Shown here piece by piece: positions 22,971-35,883 of a stretch of DNA of 64,000 nt (position 1 is the stretch's first letter; each line of letters begins with the position of its first letter). Under the pieces are notes generated by a model. That model did not search any database. It was not told the DNA's origin and was given only the letters and a program-made list of their open reading frames with translations. The position numbers and the translations under genes are program-made. Origin of the DNA: Cryptomeria japonica (Eukaryota > Streptophyta > Pinopsida > Cupressales > Cupressaceae); NCBI RefSeq assembly GCF_030272615.1, contig NC_081406.1:167011521-167075520 (forward strand), in the 5' to 3' direction.

Positions 22971-23109
22971 TAGTTCATTTGAATTATTTCCCCATTGAAA
23001 TGTTAGACTTTTTTTAAACAAGCAAAGTAGTTTCCTCAATAATTGAATGATTTTTACTAACTCTACTTTCTCCATCAATTAAAGAAGAAGTGGTAGTTTT
23101 CCAAACAAA

Positions 23110-23580
23110 GATTAATTTTGTTTAATGTAAAATAATATGATCAAAATTAAGTGTTTATTACTTAGTAATATTGGTTTAGCATCGCCACCATCAGCGATAG
23201 AGTTTACACCTACAAGTTGATTAAAAAGGGAAGAAAACGTACTAATATGTTCAACAATATTGTCTCCATCTTTCATCTTCAAATCTTTTTTTCTTCTGCT
23301 TAATGGATATTTTAGCAGTTGAAGCATGTGAACCAAATAAATAATTAATCCCCTCACATATTTTCTTTAATGCTTTTATTAGATCAATATGCATCAAATA
23401 ATCCAAAACCAATCAATGTTATGGCCCTATAATCTTTGGCCATCCATTTTATTGCTTCATTTACATCTTGCATAGATTTTTAATAGTTCCAATCACAATT
23501 TACCTTTAAAAAATTTCCATGTATGACAATTGTAACCATCAAATTTAGTAATGATAACTAATTTTTCCATGTTAATAATT
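23110..23580 (-). pseudogene. copia gag fragment
   Basis: The minus strand shows KFDGYNCHTWKF near 23550, the N-terminal DUF4219-like motif of copia gag. Further on come RRKKDLKMKDGDNIVEHIST and FSSLFNQLVGVNSI of the UBN2 domain. Stops and shifts break it. There is no zinc knuckle or protease beyond 23110. Confidence 0.8.
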
Positions 23581-23589
23581 GAACTACTC

Positions 23590-24650
23590 TAAAAGACCTA
23601 AACAACTTCAAAGGTTTGCACTAATGAAAATATTTATAAATCCTTATATGTGCCTAATGGATGTCAACATATTTTTGTGTAAAATAAATTTTAGGAACGT
23701 GCATCCCAATGTCCTTTGACCTTGCATGCATCTTATACCTATCGAGAATCTTTAATCCAGAAACCACTAATTGATGCAAGCTCCACCATGTGAAAACAAT
23801 ATTAAAAAATATTTATTCATCCAAATCATTGATTTATTTTATATCTCCTTAAATTTATTCTACTCCTACTCCCCACTCCTTTCTTCTCCTTCACACCTTA
23901 TAACCCCACTTATAAATTGCATTTTTTTTTAACCTATGACTACTTGAAAAAAAATAATGATTTTGAAAGTTATAAACCATTTACTCTTACCTCCTTATTT
24001 ATTTATAATTGTAATAGGTGAAAAATTAGGGTTTCACCATATAATGTAGTAAAACCACTAATACTTGCTTAATTACCATCACATTAGGGAAAGATAGAAT
24101 TTGAGGGATCCAACCTTGATAGATTTAGATTCTGATCAGATTCTTAGTTTCCTAGATGGAGTTTTTCTTTGCTTTGAAATTGAATTGAATTTGAATTAGT
24201 TGAAGATTATGGTACAATGGTGGATTTTTGAAGCAATTATGCATAAACAGATAGCTATAGTCATCCAATGAAGCCACAAACCTAGATCTGAGCAGTATGT
24301 GAAGGTTTAGTATCTAATGCAAGAGCATCCGGTGGTGTAAGGGCAATCATACATCACCCAAAAAGATTTTTTCTTTTTGTTGTAGTTTCTTGATTTTCCC
24401 TTTCTTATTTTTGCAATTTATTCTCAGTCATTTTTTAAGCCCTTAAAGGCTCCAAATGAGCCCAGAAATTGGTGGAAATTTAAAGTAGTTGGCCTTTGTC
24501 ATCTTTTTAAGACCTTTCCGAAAAGGTATTATCATTGAAAATCCGACAGTTAGATCAAAAGTTATGGCTACCGAAAGTTGGACAATTATTTTTTAGAAAG
24601 TTTCCAGTTTCGAATTTGGCTTCAATTAAATTATGCAGTTTATTGTTCTA
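23590..24650. other. non-genic AT-rich DNA
   Basis: No conserved domain or clear repeat was seen. The first part may be degraded retrotransposon flank. Confidence 0.4.
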
Positions 24651-24704
24651 GCGCTAGTTAGTCCGCCAAGTTTCTATTTCAAATGTAATCTTAGCTCCTA
24701 AGGA

Positions 24705-24965
24705 AAGAAAGTCTATTTAAGACTCATCTTTGAAGAAAATCGTTTAGTTTTTGGTGTTGAGTTTTTGAGAGCTTAGAGTTGGGAGATTGTATTGTGGGAA
24801 GGGTATTTTCCAGAATCTATAAGCTGCATGTGTGGCAGCCTGTGAGGTTTAAATCCTCTGAAGTTGTAATGCATGTAGTGCATGTTGGTTGCAAATAATA
24901 ATAAAATTTCTCTTTTGTTTTTCAATTATTGTGTTTTCTGTTTCTCGGGTTGTTCCCTCATCAGT
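24705..24965 (+). promoter_or_regulatory. possible LTR core: TATA and poly-A signal
   Basis: CTATTTAAGACTC near 24714 and AATAATAATAAAATTT near 24893 are spaced as TATA box and poly-A signal are in plant LTRs. The boundaries of such an LTR could not be found, so this is a weak call. Confidence 0.3.
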
Positions 24966-25614
24966 ATTGTTCCCAGAAGTTTGACCTAAATTGTTGGGAC
25001 CAAGGTGGTTATCGTCTTGGTCCTCTGAAATTTTCGTTGTCTAGAGGGGAACCTATTTGTCTTTGTGAGTCCTGTCGTTCCTCTATAACACAGCTATATA
25101 CTTGTTCCTACAGACAATGGAAAGGGGAAAATTGTTGGGAATAGGGGTTTGCCTTAGGTCAAACCTCAGTTTTGGAATTAACCATGAAATATAATTGAAG
25201 TACTGTAATGAAATGCTTTTCTTTTGAGAGAAAGACTGAAAATATTTGAAACACTAATGATATACCTTTTAATGAAGTTTTGTTTGTCTTCACAAGGAAT
25301 TGGTGTTTCATGTAGATAGTATTCATAAAAAACACAAGATGAATGTCATCTCCAATTCTTGAATCTTGACTTCATTTCTACTCCAATGTTTGATAGAAGA
25401 CTGATTGCATGCTCACTTGAATTTTCTAGGATGTAATTGAGATCTTGAATTTGAAATATAAGTGTTAAGTTTTAAAATGACAGGGGTAAACCTCATTTTA
25501 TACATGCTAGTCGAAAAACAAATTAAATTTTTGACACAAGCCGACACGGGATCTAGGTTCCAACTCAAACCGAGTGATTGTTATGAGGCCCCAAAATGGG
25601 CCCTTTTTTAGAGA

Positions 25615-25676
25615 ACCATGGCACTAGGCACCCTAGTCCTTGAGGACCATGGCACTCAATGCCCTAGTCTTTGATG
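25615..25676. repeat. 31-bp tandem duplication
   Basis: ACCATGGCACT starts units at 25615 and 25646; both continue with a CCCTAGTC block. Confidence 0.9.
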
Positions 25677-26497
25677 TCAAATTCCCATAATTAAGGGGAA
25701 AAAGTGCAGATAGTGAAAGAAATTGAGTTTGGTGACTGGTGTGAGCAAAATCAGAGCTTCAATCAAGCCTTAGAGGACGAACGCCAAAGTGAAGCCTAAC
25801 TGAGGACAAAATTGTAGGCGAGTACAATTTAGGATGCTACAATAATATGGAAATTGAATCCTTCAAGGAAAAGAAAACGAATCATGTCTCCTTGCACTCG
25901 ACCTAATTATCTATTGTCCTCTTCTTATCTTTCCTCAATAATCCAAATCACATCTCTTCCTATTTATTTTTGGGCCAATTCGATTAGTGTTTATAATGCA
26001 ATGTTTGAGGATTGTATCTGGAAAACAAAATTTGCAATCATGCCTTCATAATACCTTCAAATTGCTTGTAGTTTTTAGGTTCAAAAATAGATCTCCACAT
26101 AGCAAATATTGGAAAGAAATTAAATTGAAATGAATTTGTGCCTTTCATGAGTTCCATAGATTTTGTATCAATCCTCAATTGCTTCAACTGACTCAATAAC
26201 AATAGTTTTTCCTAATAGCACTTGACAAACACAAAAATAGCTATGCTTTGGTTCCATGTTAAAAATGATATAGAAAATACAAATCATGTCATTGTTGCAA
26301 AAACAACATATGTATTGCTTTCAATTAGATGATATTACATTTACGTACATTGTCTTTACAAAGCCATTATTTTCCCATAAAACTACCCAAACTTTCTTAC
26401 AAGAAAGTAACTCCTCAACCAAATATAACATTAACATTTGTTTATTTATTGACTAAACTAACCTATATACTAAGCTATTGATGAAATAAATCCAACA
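25677..26497. other. no recognised feature
   Basis: AT-rich. The open frame near 25854-26051 has no recognisable domain and is most likely chance. Confidence 0.4.
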
Positions 26498-26636
26498 CTC
26501 TCCCTCTTATATTTATTTGCCCCTCTCTATCACCCATCTATCTCCATCTCTTGTTTTCCCCTCTTTATCTCTCATTCTCTCCCTCCTTCTCTATATCTCT
26601 CTCTTTTATTTCTATTTCACTCTCATTTTCTTATGT
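26498..26636. repeat. CT-rich low-complexity tract
   Basis: About 140 bp of almost pure pyrimidine, with runs of CTCTCT, CCCTC and TCTATCTC. Confidence 0.85.
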
Positions 26637-26989
26637 GAGACCTTATAAGGTATAAGTTTTAGGAATTGTATATGACTAGATGTCAAGTTGTAGGAGTGAT
26701 GAGAAAAATGTAGAAGGTTTTGAAATGTGTTTAAAAATAAAATCATCTTATAGTAAATTAAAATCTTAATTTTTGGTGATTTTACAACTTGCATAATATC
26801 GATATGCTGAATTTATAGTTTGAATAATTCTTCTATAGAAAGTTGACAATTTGAATGATGCTTCTATTGAAATTAATAGTGATAAGGGAGTGTATGTGAG
26901 GCTAAAAATCATTTTTGATGATGAATTATAAGCTTATAAAGCTAAAAATATATAAACACAATGAGGATTCAAAGTATACAATGTACTAT

Positions 26990-29900
26990 CAAAAAATCCT
27001 TAGAGTGATGGCTTGTGAGAATGGCTACATCATTAGTTCAGTCCCATGAGTTGCATATCAAAAAATATCACTCATGGAACCCTTATACTAAACATAATTA
27101 AAATATTTTATAATATCTTATTTGTTCACACCATAGTTAAATAATTTAGGTTTGACAACAACTAGGATCCATGGTTATTATAGAAAAAATAGGTATTTGT
27201 GTATAGGAGTAGAAAAAATCTTCATGGGTATCATGGCTTGTGAGAAGTTTTTTCAAAGTTTGAAACCTTTTCTCTTAAGAAACTTAAGATAATTAATCTG
27301 ATCCATGTAGCTTGGAAGGATTGAGACCCCTAATAATGAAATTATGCCTCCCTTAGCATTCATTGGTCTGTCTAGATGTTTTAATAGGAATGATATGTCC
27401 AAAGAAAGTTATAATGAAAATATCACTCTTGCTACCATTACATTAAACATAATTAAAATATTTTGTAAGATTATATTTCTTCCTACCATGTCCAAATTGT
27501 TTGAAGTTTTAAAAAGTAAGATCCATTATTGTAGATGAACCCAACATCCACCTATAGGTCCATAAGGAATATTACTATATGTTATGGATTGCTAGAACAA
27601 CAAAATGAAAGTTTGGAATTTTTTACTCTAAGACTCATAAGATACTTTTACAAATCCATGTACTCTGAAAATATTAGGACTCCTTGTTTATGAAATAATG
27701 CATCTATTAGCGTTGAGTAGCTCATCCAAATGTGTTGGTTCCATCAATTTTATCCCATGAGGTACCCAAAAAAATATCATTCTTTCCTCCCTTGTACTAG
27801 ATGTAATTGAAGAACTTTGCAATATTGCATCCATTCTTGTCACAGTCAAATAATTTATATTTAACAATATTGGCATAGGTTATAGTCAATAGACCTCAAA
27901 TCTATGTGACGGTGTAAATATTCCTAGGGGTCATGACTATTAAATTTTGGTATGAGTTTTATCTTGGGCCTCTGAAGAAAATTTGTCAAATTTTTGTAGC
28001 CTTGAAAGATTGTGACCTTGATCAATATAATGAAACCTCCATTGGAAATTGCTATCACTTCGAATGTATACTTTGCAAGTGTATTATAATATAGTTCTTG
28101 AGATAATATATTGAATTATGTGGGTGCCTTTTGTAGCTAGATTTTTCTCTTGAGAGTGTTTTGCTAGGTTGCATCTAGTGTTATCTTGTGATATATTTTT
28201 TATTCTTTTGCTCGTGGATTTTGAATATGTTTTCCATATTTCCTCTAAATATTTTTATGTGAAAAGATATATTATTGCTACAAATTTTCTTTTAATCAAG
28301 GCCACTAGCTAATGAAATGACACCTCCGTTAGCATTCACCAAGCCATTCAAATATGTTGGTACCATGACTTTAATCCCACATGGTGTAAAGAAAAAAAAT
28401 GTCACCCTTATAGTGAATGTAACTAAAGCATTTTAAGTAATTTAAGTAATTTTTTCAACGGTGCCACAACTTGCAATAATGGTTATGTCAAAGTTCAATA
28501 ATAAATTTTGGTTCTTAGGGCTCATAAATTTTTTCGTTGGATCTTAGACTAGAAGGATGAATACCCTTAGCTAGTGAAATAATGCCTTAATTTGCACTCA
28601 ACATCCCGCCTAAATGTGTTGGCATCATTAATTTGGTTCCACAAGGTGTAAAACAAAATATCAATTTTCAAAAGCTCTCACTCAATGAAAATGAAGTGCT
28701 TGTTAACATTGCGTCGATCTGTTTCTTGGTGGAAGGGTGCCTCCTTTGAACACTATTTTTTTCAAAAGAAATTCTTTTCTTAGGTGGTTGCGCAAGTTCC
28801 TCAAGATGATGGTATTGTGCCTCTGATTTAGATGTTGCTTCATCTCAAGAGTGTGTGGATGCTTGTGGTGGCATCCCGACTGATCGTTTGAAGGATGCTA
28901 GATCTTCTTCTTTGATGGATGAACTTCCCACTTCCCAGATTGTTGCTAGATCTTTGTCCGATTCTCAGATTTCTATTGTCCCTGCCTCTTCGGATGTTGG
29001 CTTTGTTCCTCCTGGTGATGGGAGGTCCTTTATTCTGGACCCATTTTCTTGGCAAAAGGCTATTGCTAGGGTTGAGGAGGGATGGATTACCGTTAAAAGT
29101 AAAAAATCTAAATTGTCTCAGTCTTCTTTTGATATGACCCTTCGATCCCACAAGGGTAGGTCAAATTCTTGATCCGTCCTGGTTGGGTTGGGGTTGCTGG
29201 TTTTTGTAGCACGTTGGTTTTTGTTGGGGGTCCTTCTTGTGTTGTACCCCATCTTTTGTATGGTTGTGCCGAGTCTCATTTGTGTTTTGTTTCTTAGGGT
29301 GGACTTTCAAGCTTATCTTTCGGTTCGGGTTGCAGGACCTTCCAAAACCTGTTTTGTATAGGGTTTCAGGTCCCTTCAAAACTTGTTTTCCCTTAATAAA
29401 AAACATTGCGTTGGTTTCCATCGTGGTCAAATAATCTAGATTTTTAAAAATTAAGATAAGTTAAAATTGAAATTTTTTGAAATACATGTTTATGTGTAAA
29501 TAAAATTTCCTAGATACCACAACTTGCAAGAATGGTTGCATCAAATTTTGGTGTCTTTTTTCTTAGGGATCATTAATAGATTTTATCAAATTCATGTAGC
29601 TTAAAATAATTGGGGCCTCTATGCAATGAAATGATGCCTCCATTAGTATTCAACAACCCATCTAAACATTTTTACATCATTAGTTTGGTCTCATGAGATG
29701 CATAGCCCCTTGTTTTGTTGCTTATTATAATAAAAAACAAAGGATATCATTATTGGTAACCTTACACTTGACAAATACGAATCGCTTTACAATATTGCAT
29801 TAGTTGTGACCATAATTTTGGAATTGATAAAAACTAAGATAGAATATTGTAGATATACATTACATCCATCTATAGTTGTAAATAGAGATTTTTTAAGTGT

Positions 29901-30430
29901 CACGACTTTTGACACTCTTTTTCTCCTCAAATCTCTTAAGAGACTACAAAATCTATTTTTTTAAAGGATTAATATGATAGAGTGATTAATTGACCCCTAT
30001 ATTATCATTCAATAGCCCACTTATATGTGTTGGCATTATTATTTCAATCCCACAAGGTGCCAAATAAATTATATCACTATTTTCAACCTTGCATTGAATA
30101 TAACTAAGATATTTCGTAAGATTGCATGTTTTGCCACCATTGCCAAATAATTTGAATTTGATAAAAAATAAAATAGTTTCTTCTATATGGAGTTTTAATC
30201 CACCTCTAAGTGGATATGAAAAACTCTTAGGTGCCACAACTTGTGAGAATAGTTGCATCAAATTTAAGAAAAACATCCTTCAAGGCTTAAGATACTTTGA
30301 TGGATCCATGTAACTTGCAAGGAATTAAAACTCTTGGAAGAAAAATGTATGTTCCCATTAGCATTCATCAAACTACCTAGACATGTTGGTGCATTGATTT
30401 TGTAGCAAGAGGTGTATAACACAAAATAAC
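26990..30430. repeat. degenerate tandem array, ~356-bp period
   Basis: Repeating blocks recur in fixed order: a CCACAACTTG-type block, AATGAAATGATGCCTCCATT, TTAGCATTCA, AAATGTGTTGG, and CCCACAAGGTG. The landmark TTAG(C)ATTCA lies at 27353, 27707, 28329, 28592, 29643, 30002 and 30358. After removing the 697 bp of a LINE-like insertion (28715-29401 plus one TSD) the regular spacings are 354, 354, 359 and 356. One interval is longer (622, probably one lost landmark plus an insertion near 28048-28300) and one shorter (263). Read on the minus strand, several units keep a similar peptide (PHGIKLMEPTHLDELLNAN, PCGIEIIMPTHISGLLNDN), but stops abound. It is satellite-like and unassigned to any known family. 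Confidence 0.85.
28715..29401 (+). mobile_element. LINE-like insertion, 687 bp, 10-bp TSD
   Basis: AACATTGCGT occurs at 28705-28714 and 29402-29411 with no mismatch, bounding an insertion that interrupts the 356-bp array. It holds an open frame (28855-29172) ending with EEGWITVKSKKSK, a Lys-rich style seen in plant L1 ORF1 proteins. A T/G-rich stretch follows with the motif GCAGGACCTTCCAAAACC and its near repeat, and then TTAATAAAAA at the 3' end. TSD length, A-rich tail and no LTR fit target-primed retrotransposition. No endonuclease or RT is present, so it is an internally deleted LINE or a SINE-like derivative. Confidence 0.75.
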
Positions 30431-32482
30431 ATTATTTCCCAACTAGATAGATGGAGTTTCATTCCACCAAAGATCACAATGAGATTGATTATGCATAGTT
30501 TCTCATAGCATTGGATTAAATATGGCAAGGATTAGAAAATACTAAATGACCAATTTCCCATTAACATTAACTAAATCAAGATTATACCAATCTTAAGACA
30601 ACATTATAATTAATGTTTAGATTTTCCTATAGAAGAGGAGAATGAGTTGGAGGGGAGCACTAATGAAGTTCAATCATATAGGAAATATCAAAGCAAAGAA
30701 ATTAGGTTTCAAGAAATAGGAATAAGAAAACACAAACAACTTCTGCCCCAATAAATGTACTTCACACTCTACCTAACCCTAACACAAGTAATTGTCATTG
30801 TTATTTTTTATTTTTCTATCATAAGTTTTCTCTACAGTTACATTCTCAATAATAAATTTGGTTTATTACACAATAAAAAATAATCTTCAAAATTTGATAT
30901 ATTTATTATGTTTTCAATAGGTAGATCAATTGATATAACATTAAAATTAATATTTCAAATTGCATCACCATTGATTGTTTATCATTTTTTAAATTCAATT
31001 GATATTAGAAGAATTCATTCAATATCAAATTGAAATGACAAAAATGACATATATTCAATTCTAAGATTCAATTTATTAGTTGCATGAAGTTATCTTATTT
31101 ATTCTATTTTTTATTCTCAACTTTATGCTCCTTCAATGTTTGAGTTTCTAAGCATTCCCTTAGCATAGATTGAATTCTACATCAATCTAGTATAATTGAT
31201 CAAAAAGATAAAAATATGATTGACAATTATCAAATTCAAATATAAAATACAAAAATAATAATAAACTTTTTCAAAACATGAAATAGTTATTGAAATTCTA
31301 AAAAAATATAAAAATAATAATTGATTCTATCAAAATTAATTTATTTATTTTTAAACATTTTACACCAATAAAAGAAGGGAAGGTGATGGATTAGTCAAAC
31401 ATGTGTGTCCAAAGTCATGAAATTCAAATATTTTAAAACTATTTTTTTTATATAAAATGAAAAGTGTTTATAACGTGCTTTAGAAACTACCAACCTTTAT
31501 AGTTGGATTTGTCTTAGGCATGGTAGGCATGGAACCCAAATGGTTGGAATTGCATGTTAATGTTCAAAGACAACATTTTTGTAAAATATAGAAAACTAAA
31601 AGTCAAGTGTGCTCTCCATTAGAGGTGCATTTTTTATATGTTGATTTGAAAAATGATACAATAATTTCAAGATATCCCTTACCTTTCTAATCATGTAGTT
31701 TTTTCTAAATTTACAATATAATTTGGTTTTGGCTTTCAATTTATTTTGCTAATGTCTTCTTTTTTGCCAAAAAAATCCATGTCATAATTTTGTTGTCATT
31801 TTTTCAATCTATTCATTCAAATTTGAAATAAAAATATTTTTACATTTTAGAATTTATTCTATATATTTTTTGAAAAAATCTTCTAATTAATTTTCAATTA
31901 ATTATGGAGGAACATGTTCATTATTTATTCTAAAATATGTCCATTTTAAAAATTAGTAAAATTATTTATTTGTAAAAATCAGTCATAAACTATGTGATAC
32001 TAACTAGTTTTCCACCAAAATGATTTGTTAAATATCGTTAAAAAATTAATATTCTAGAATACACTAGATGTTATATTGTTTTTTTTATTTTTTCAAAAAA
32101 AAATACTATTGTCCTTTTCATTTGACCTTTCTTATGAGTCTCCTCCTTGTCAAATCTTAAATTTTAAGACGACTATATTGATTTCTTATTAGTTCCTGCC
32201 GCTAGGCAGGATACTTATGCATTCACCTGGATCAATTTATGTTTTTCAGGTGACCAATCAGCTATGACGATTTTTAAAAATTTGTGTCATGTTGTATAGT
32301 TTAAATATTTATACATATTTAAATAATTTAAATAACATTATTTATTTGCTTTCCTATTGGCTAATAAGAGCTACAGTAGTAGTAAAAAATATATTTTGAG
32401 TTTCTAAATTCTATATAAATTAAATTTGACACGTTCGGCAATTTTTTAAATGTGTTTTTTAAATGTTTTAAAGTTGCTTCCT
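30431..32482. other. AT-rich DNA without genes
   Basis: Long A/T runs. No domain, no repeat with clear period, and no splice-bounded exon was found on either strand. Confidence 0.5.
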
Positions 32483-32566
32483 GTGCAAATTAAATGTTTT
32501 AAGTCTGTTTGTGCAAATTAAATGTTTTAAGTCGGTTAGTACATATTAAATATTTGCATCTACGAT
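32483..32566. repeat. 28-bp tandem repeat, three copies
   Basis: Units at 32483, 32511 and 32539. The first two share GTGCAAATTAAATGTTTTAA; the third is degenerate. Confidence 0.9.
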
Positions 32567-34172
32567 GGAGTAATAGGATGCTTTCTTGTCCATATTTCTC
32601 TGCAACACATTCTCGACTTTCCTCCTCCTTTGTCTGTCTAGTTTTACTTCTTACATTTTCAGTTTCAGGGACTTGTATACATTTTTGACAGTTTCAGGGA
32701 CATATCAAAGTGCTGGTATTTTATTAGTTTATTAAAATTAATTTGTCTGTTCTAAATTTCCTTTTAATGTACACAAGTGCATTTTCTAATATTAGTCTGG
32801 TTTTTTTGGGTGTGCTTTGTATTTTCCTTTTCCTTTTTAATTTTTTTTTTGTGTCAGAAATTACTGAGTTGTTTGCTTGTATGTAAAGGTTTTGTAGATA
32901 AACCTTTAGGGTTTTGTCAGAAATTACTGAGCCTTGGATGCATTGTGGGGTGTGTCAAATCCTATTGTCAACCCATGAAGTTCGAACGAGTTAAATCCGG
33001 TCAGTGTTTATTAGATAGGCTTTATTTTGTTTCTGGTGTCTGTAACTCTTTATACAATGTTTATTTAGAAAAAAAAAATCTTTTCAGTCTTTTTGTCAAA
33101 GCTTGAAGACTAAAATTTCCTAATTCTGATAGAAAACAGAATTATCTTTTCATAAAAAATATTTTAAAAAATTTAAACCCATTTTTTTTTAGGGCTTCCT
33201 ATAGCTAAAGCTTTTATTAATAGAAACGATTGCAGGCCCTCCACTACATAAAAATCTATTGTGTGCATTCACTCTAGAATATGGGTAGCACAATGTTCTC
33301 GACCAAGAATCTAGCAAACAACAAATTTTTAGTTTGCCTCAAAGTCTTCTCTATTATGATCTGTGACTAGTAATTGCTGTTATTTTTAAATTTGAGTGAA
33401 ATATTCTTTGTTTTTTTTGTGCAAATGAAAGTGTTAATAAAGCAAACAACTTGACTTTTGTCAAAGGGTAAGTTAAACGTCATTCATATGGAAGGGGATT
33501 TATTTAAGAGGTGAAACTTGAATTGGGATTAACTGCAATTTAATCTGAATTTTCCCCATTAATTTTCTCCCAAGAACCCTAATTCTTTCACAAACAATAC
33601 CTGGGTTTTTTACTTTCGTCTTCAAAGGTAGCTTGTATATCTGATTTATCTGGATGCATTTAATTTGTTACACAGACCTACACAAATCCTTGTTGTAGTC
33701 ATGTGTGTCGTAAATTCTAAGTATTTTTCAGTTCACCTCCTAACCCTTCTATCGTTGTCTTCTTTACTTTCATCAAATTAAGGTTCTCTTTGTTTCCTAC
33801 AAAATCCTTGAGAAAACCCAGCCTCTCTCCCTCTGTTGTTGGACATGAATTTTGAAAAACAAAACCGCGGCATGGGAAGCCTAGCCTCCCATTAGGAACT
33901 GAATTTGATGGTCGTCTGGTCATTTTTATGGATGTCTCTGTGAAAAATGTAGACAATTTTTTTTACCTAAGGAATAAAAAAAACTAATATGATTTTTCTG
34001 AACTAGAACAATTCCCCAAAGACAAAATCAAGAAAGTTGTAACATAAAACACACAATAGACAAATATAACATATTTTAAATGAGAGCTTTCTGAATCTTA
34101 TTTTCGTAAGTAACTCTGAACACTATCTAATAGAAATAACTAAATGAAAAAAGCTACAAACGTAGTTATCTA
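32567..34172. other. unassigned DNA with short open frames
   Basis: Plus frame 32777-33106 (109 codons, Phe/Leu/Cys-rich at its start) and minus frame 33717-33956 (79 codons) show no recognisable domain. CAGAAATTACTGAG occurs twice, near 32857 and 32921. An untranslated leader of a gene cannot be excluded, but nothing supports it directly. Confidence 0.35.
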
Positions 34173-34216
34173 TTCTCTTGAATTGAATTCACAGTTCTCT
34201 TGAATTGAATTCACAG
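34173..34216. repeat. 22-bp tandem duplication
   Basis: TTCTCTTGAATTGAATTCAC begins units at 34173 and 34195, without mismatch. Confidence 0.95.
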
Positions 34217-35596
34217 ACGCCAATCGACTTATATTATGGATAGCTAAATACAGTTAGAGACCTGTAATCATGGCCGTCTCAATGCCCCCCCATCCTCTTG
34301 AGCAACAACAGTTCCCAGTGCAATAACAGCTAAATCCTCAATTGTCCATCTCTCAAACTCATATTTCCATGGCATCTATTAAGACGAAAGCCAACTTTTG
34401 AAGAAATAGCAAGAGAACTGTACGCATCCACGCACCCAACTGCATGTATTTGTCTTCCCAACTTAAATCTCCTACTTCTTCCCTTGGCCACGTGTTGGTC
34501 TTTCTTGACACATGACATATATTTCCTTTCTATTTGGTTCGATATTTCCAATGTCTGTCTAATTATGAAATATATTAATCTTGATAAAATATATTAATGG
34601 ACATTTATATTGTTTTGCAATATACTTGAACCTTACATTAGAATGAATTAAAAAAATTAACGCTATAATTTCAAGAAAATGCAATGAACATAAGGAAAAT
34701 AAAATTTGTTGGTTTTTTATTACTGCTTACACCTCATGTTCAATATGATTCAATTCTCTGTCTCAAGTAGTTTGGGCACAGTATCAGTGAAATGCCTAGC
34801 TGCATCTTCATTTGGTATACCCCAGATATCAACTTTGGAATTTACCAATTATTGTAGGAGAAAAAACAGAAAATTAAGTAGTAATTTTTATTTTTTTTCA
34901 TTTATGTCATTTAGACTGGATAAAGCATATATGACTGATCGGTTTTTTAATAAAATATCAATTTTTAGTCAATAGGCAGATGTCTTGAATCAACAAAGTG
35001 GCCATCGCTAAGTTTATATGAGTTGTCTTCTTTAATCTAGAGTGGCTCATGCCATTTTTTTGGCTGCTAATTGGATTAGCCTAAAGTTCATAATTTGTTT
35101 CAAAGAATTAGTTATTTGATCTACAAAATGAGTGATAAAATGTGATAAGTTCTAATTCTGATTTTACTTATAGTGGTAATAATAAAATTTTGCATTTGTT
35201 CTCAGATACTTCAAAACAAATCATATGTTGTTTTTTATTAATTAATATTCCTTATCTTTCTCTTCAGAGGTACTACAAAATATGTAACTGTACATGCACA
35301 TTTGCAAAGAACACAAAGAAAAAGAGATGACCTTCGCTCATTGACATACGCATTCATATTCCTTCTCCCTAGCAGATTGCACCTGCAAGGTTACCAGGTA
35401 TCTATAGTAAACATGTATCTTGTTTTTAGCACTTTTTTAAAAGGTTTTCCTCTATATTCATGACTCCAATCGAGTTTCTAAGTTCTGGAATTCTTTGCAA
35501 ATTACAATCAAATGGAAGTATCTAACTCTTTGCTTCTGCAAATTTCAAATTTATAATATCTAACTTCATCCTCCACTTTCCCTTGTGTTGTTTCAG
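34217..35596. other. no recognised gene
   Basis: The minus frame 34330-34551 (73 codons, basic) matches no family known to me. The rest is AT-rich. Confidence 0.35.
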
Positions 35597-35883
35597 TACA
35601 CTAAATGGAACTCATGGATTGCCTTGGTGGCATACTTATGCTTAGAGAACTGGTGATATTGTTTCAATTTGTAGACCACAATACAATTTATTAATTTTCT
35701 AATTTCTTATTGCTCATTTTTTGGAGTAGTTTCTTATGTTCATTGTTACTTGTCCATTACTAAATTAGTTCCTATGCATTTCTTTCAATTTTGTTCATAG
35801 ACATGTCAAGCCTGAAAATTTCTTACTTGGACAGCCTGCAACTACTGATGACAAAAAGCTTTTCCTCATAGATCTTGCATTAG
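35597..35883 (+). pseudogene. casein-kinase-1-like (MUT9-like) kinase fragment
   Basis: Two exon-like pieces lie on the plus strand. The first (from 35597, after TTTCAG) reads YTLNGTHGLPWWHTY, then a TAG, then RTGDI. It resembles the stretch before the hinge in plant CK1-like kinases of the MLK/PPK group (LNG-HG-P---Y-GRQGDY). The second (35801-35883, between TTCATAG and GTAACA) reads [19 protein letters not shown] followed by LFLIDLALG, the catalytic-loop and DFG-equivalent segment. The catalytic Asp expected before VKPEN is His, and DLG has become DLA. The in-frame stop, lost catalytic residue and missing exons (hinge, N-lobe and C-lobe not found) all point to a pseudogene. Intact homologues phosphorylate histone H3 and other nuclear targets. 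Confidence 0.75.

Noticed and set aside
25117-25150. Purine run followed by TGTTGGGAATAGG, like a polypurine tract and LTR start
   Set aside because: No matching LTR end, partner LTR or coding domain was found.
25306-25380. Peptide ELVFHVDSIHKKHKMNVIS resembling the end of copia RNase H
   Set aside because: It is short, has no flanking RT/RNase H motif, and resembles the 11710 region over a few codons only; not enough to call.
34330-34551. Basic 73-codon minus-strand ORF
   Set aside because: No recognisable domain, no splice context, surrounding DNA non-coding.
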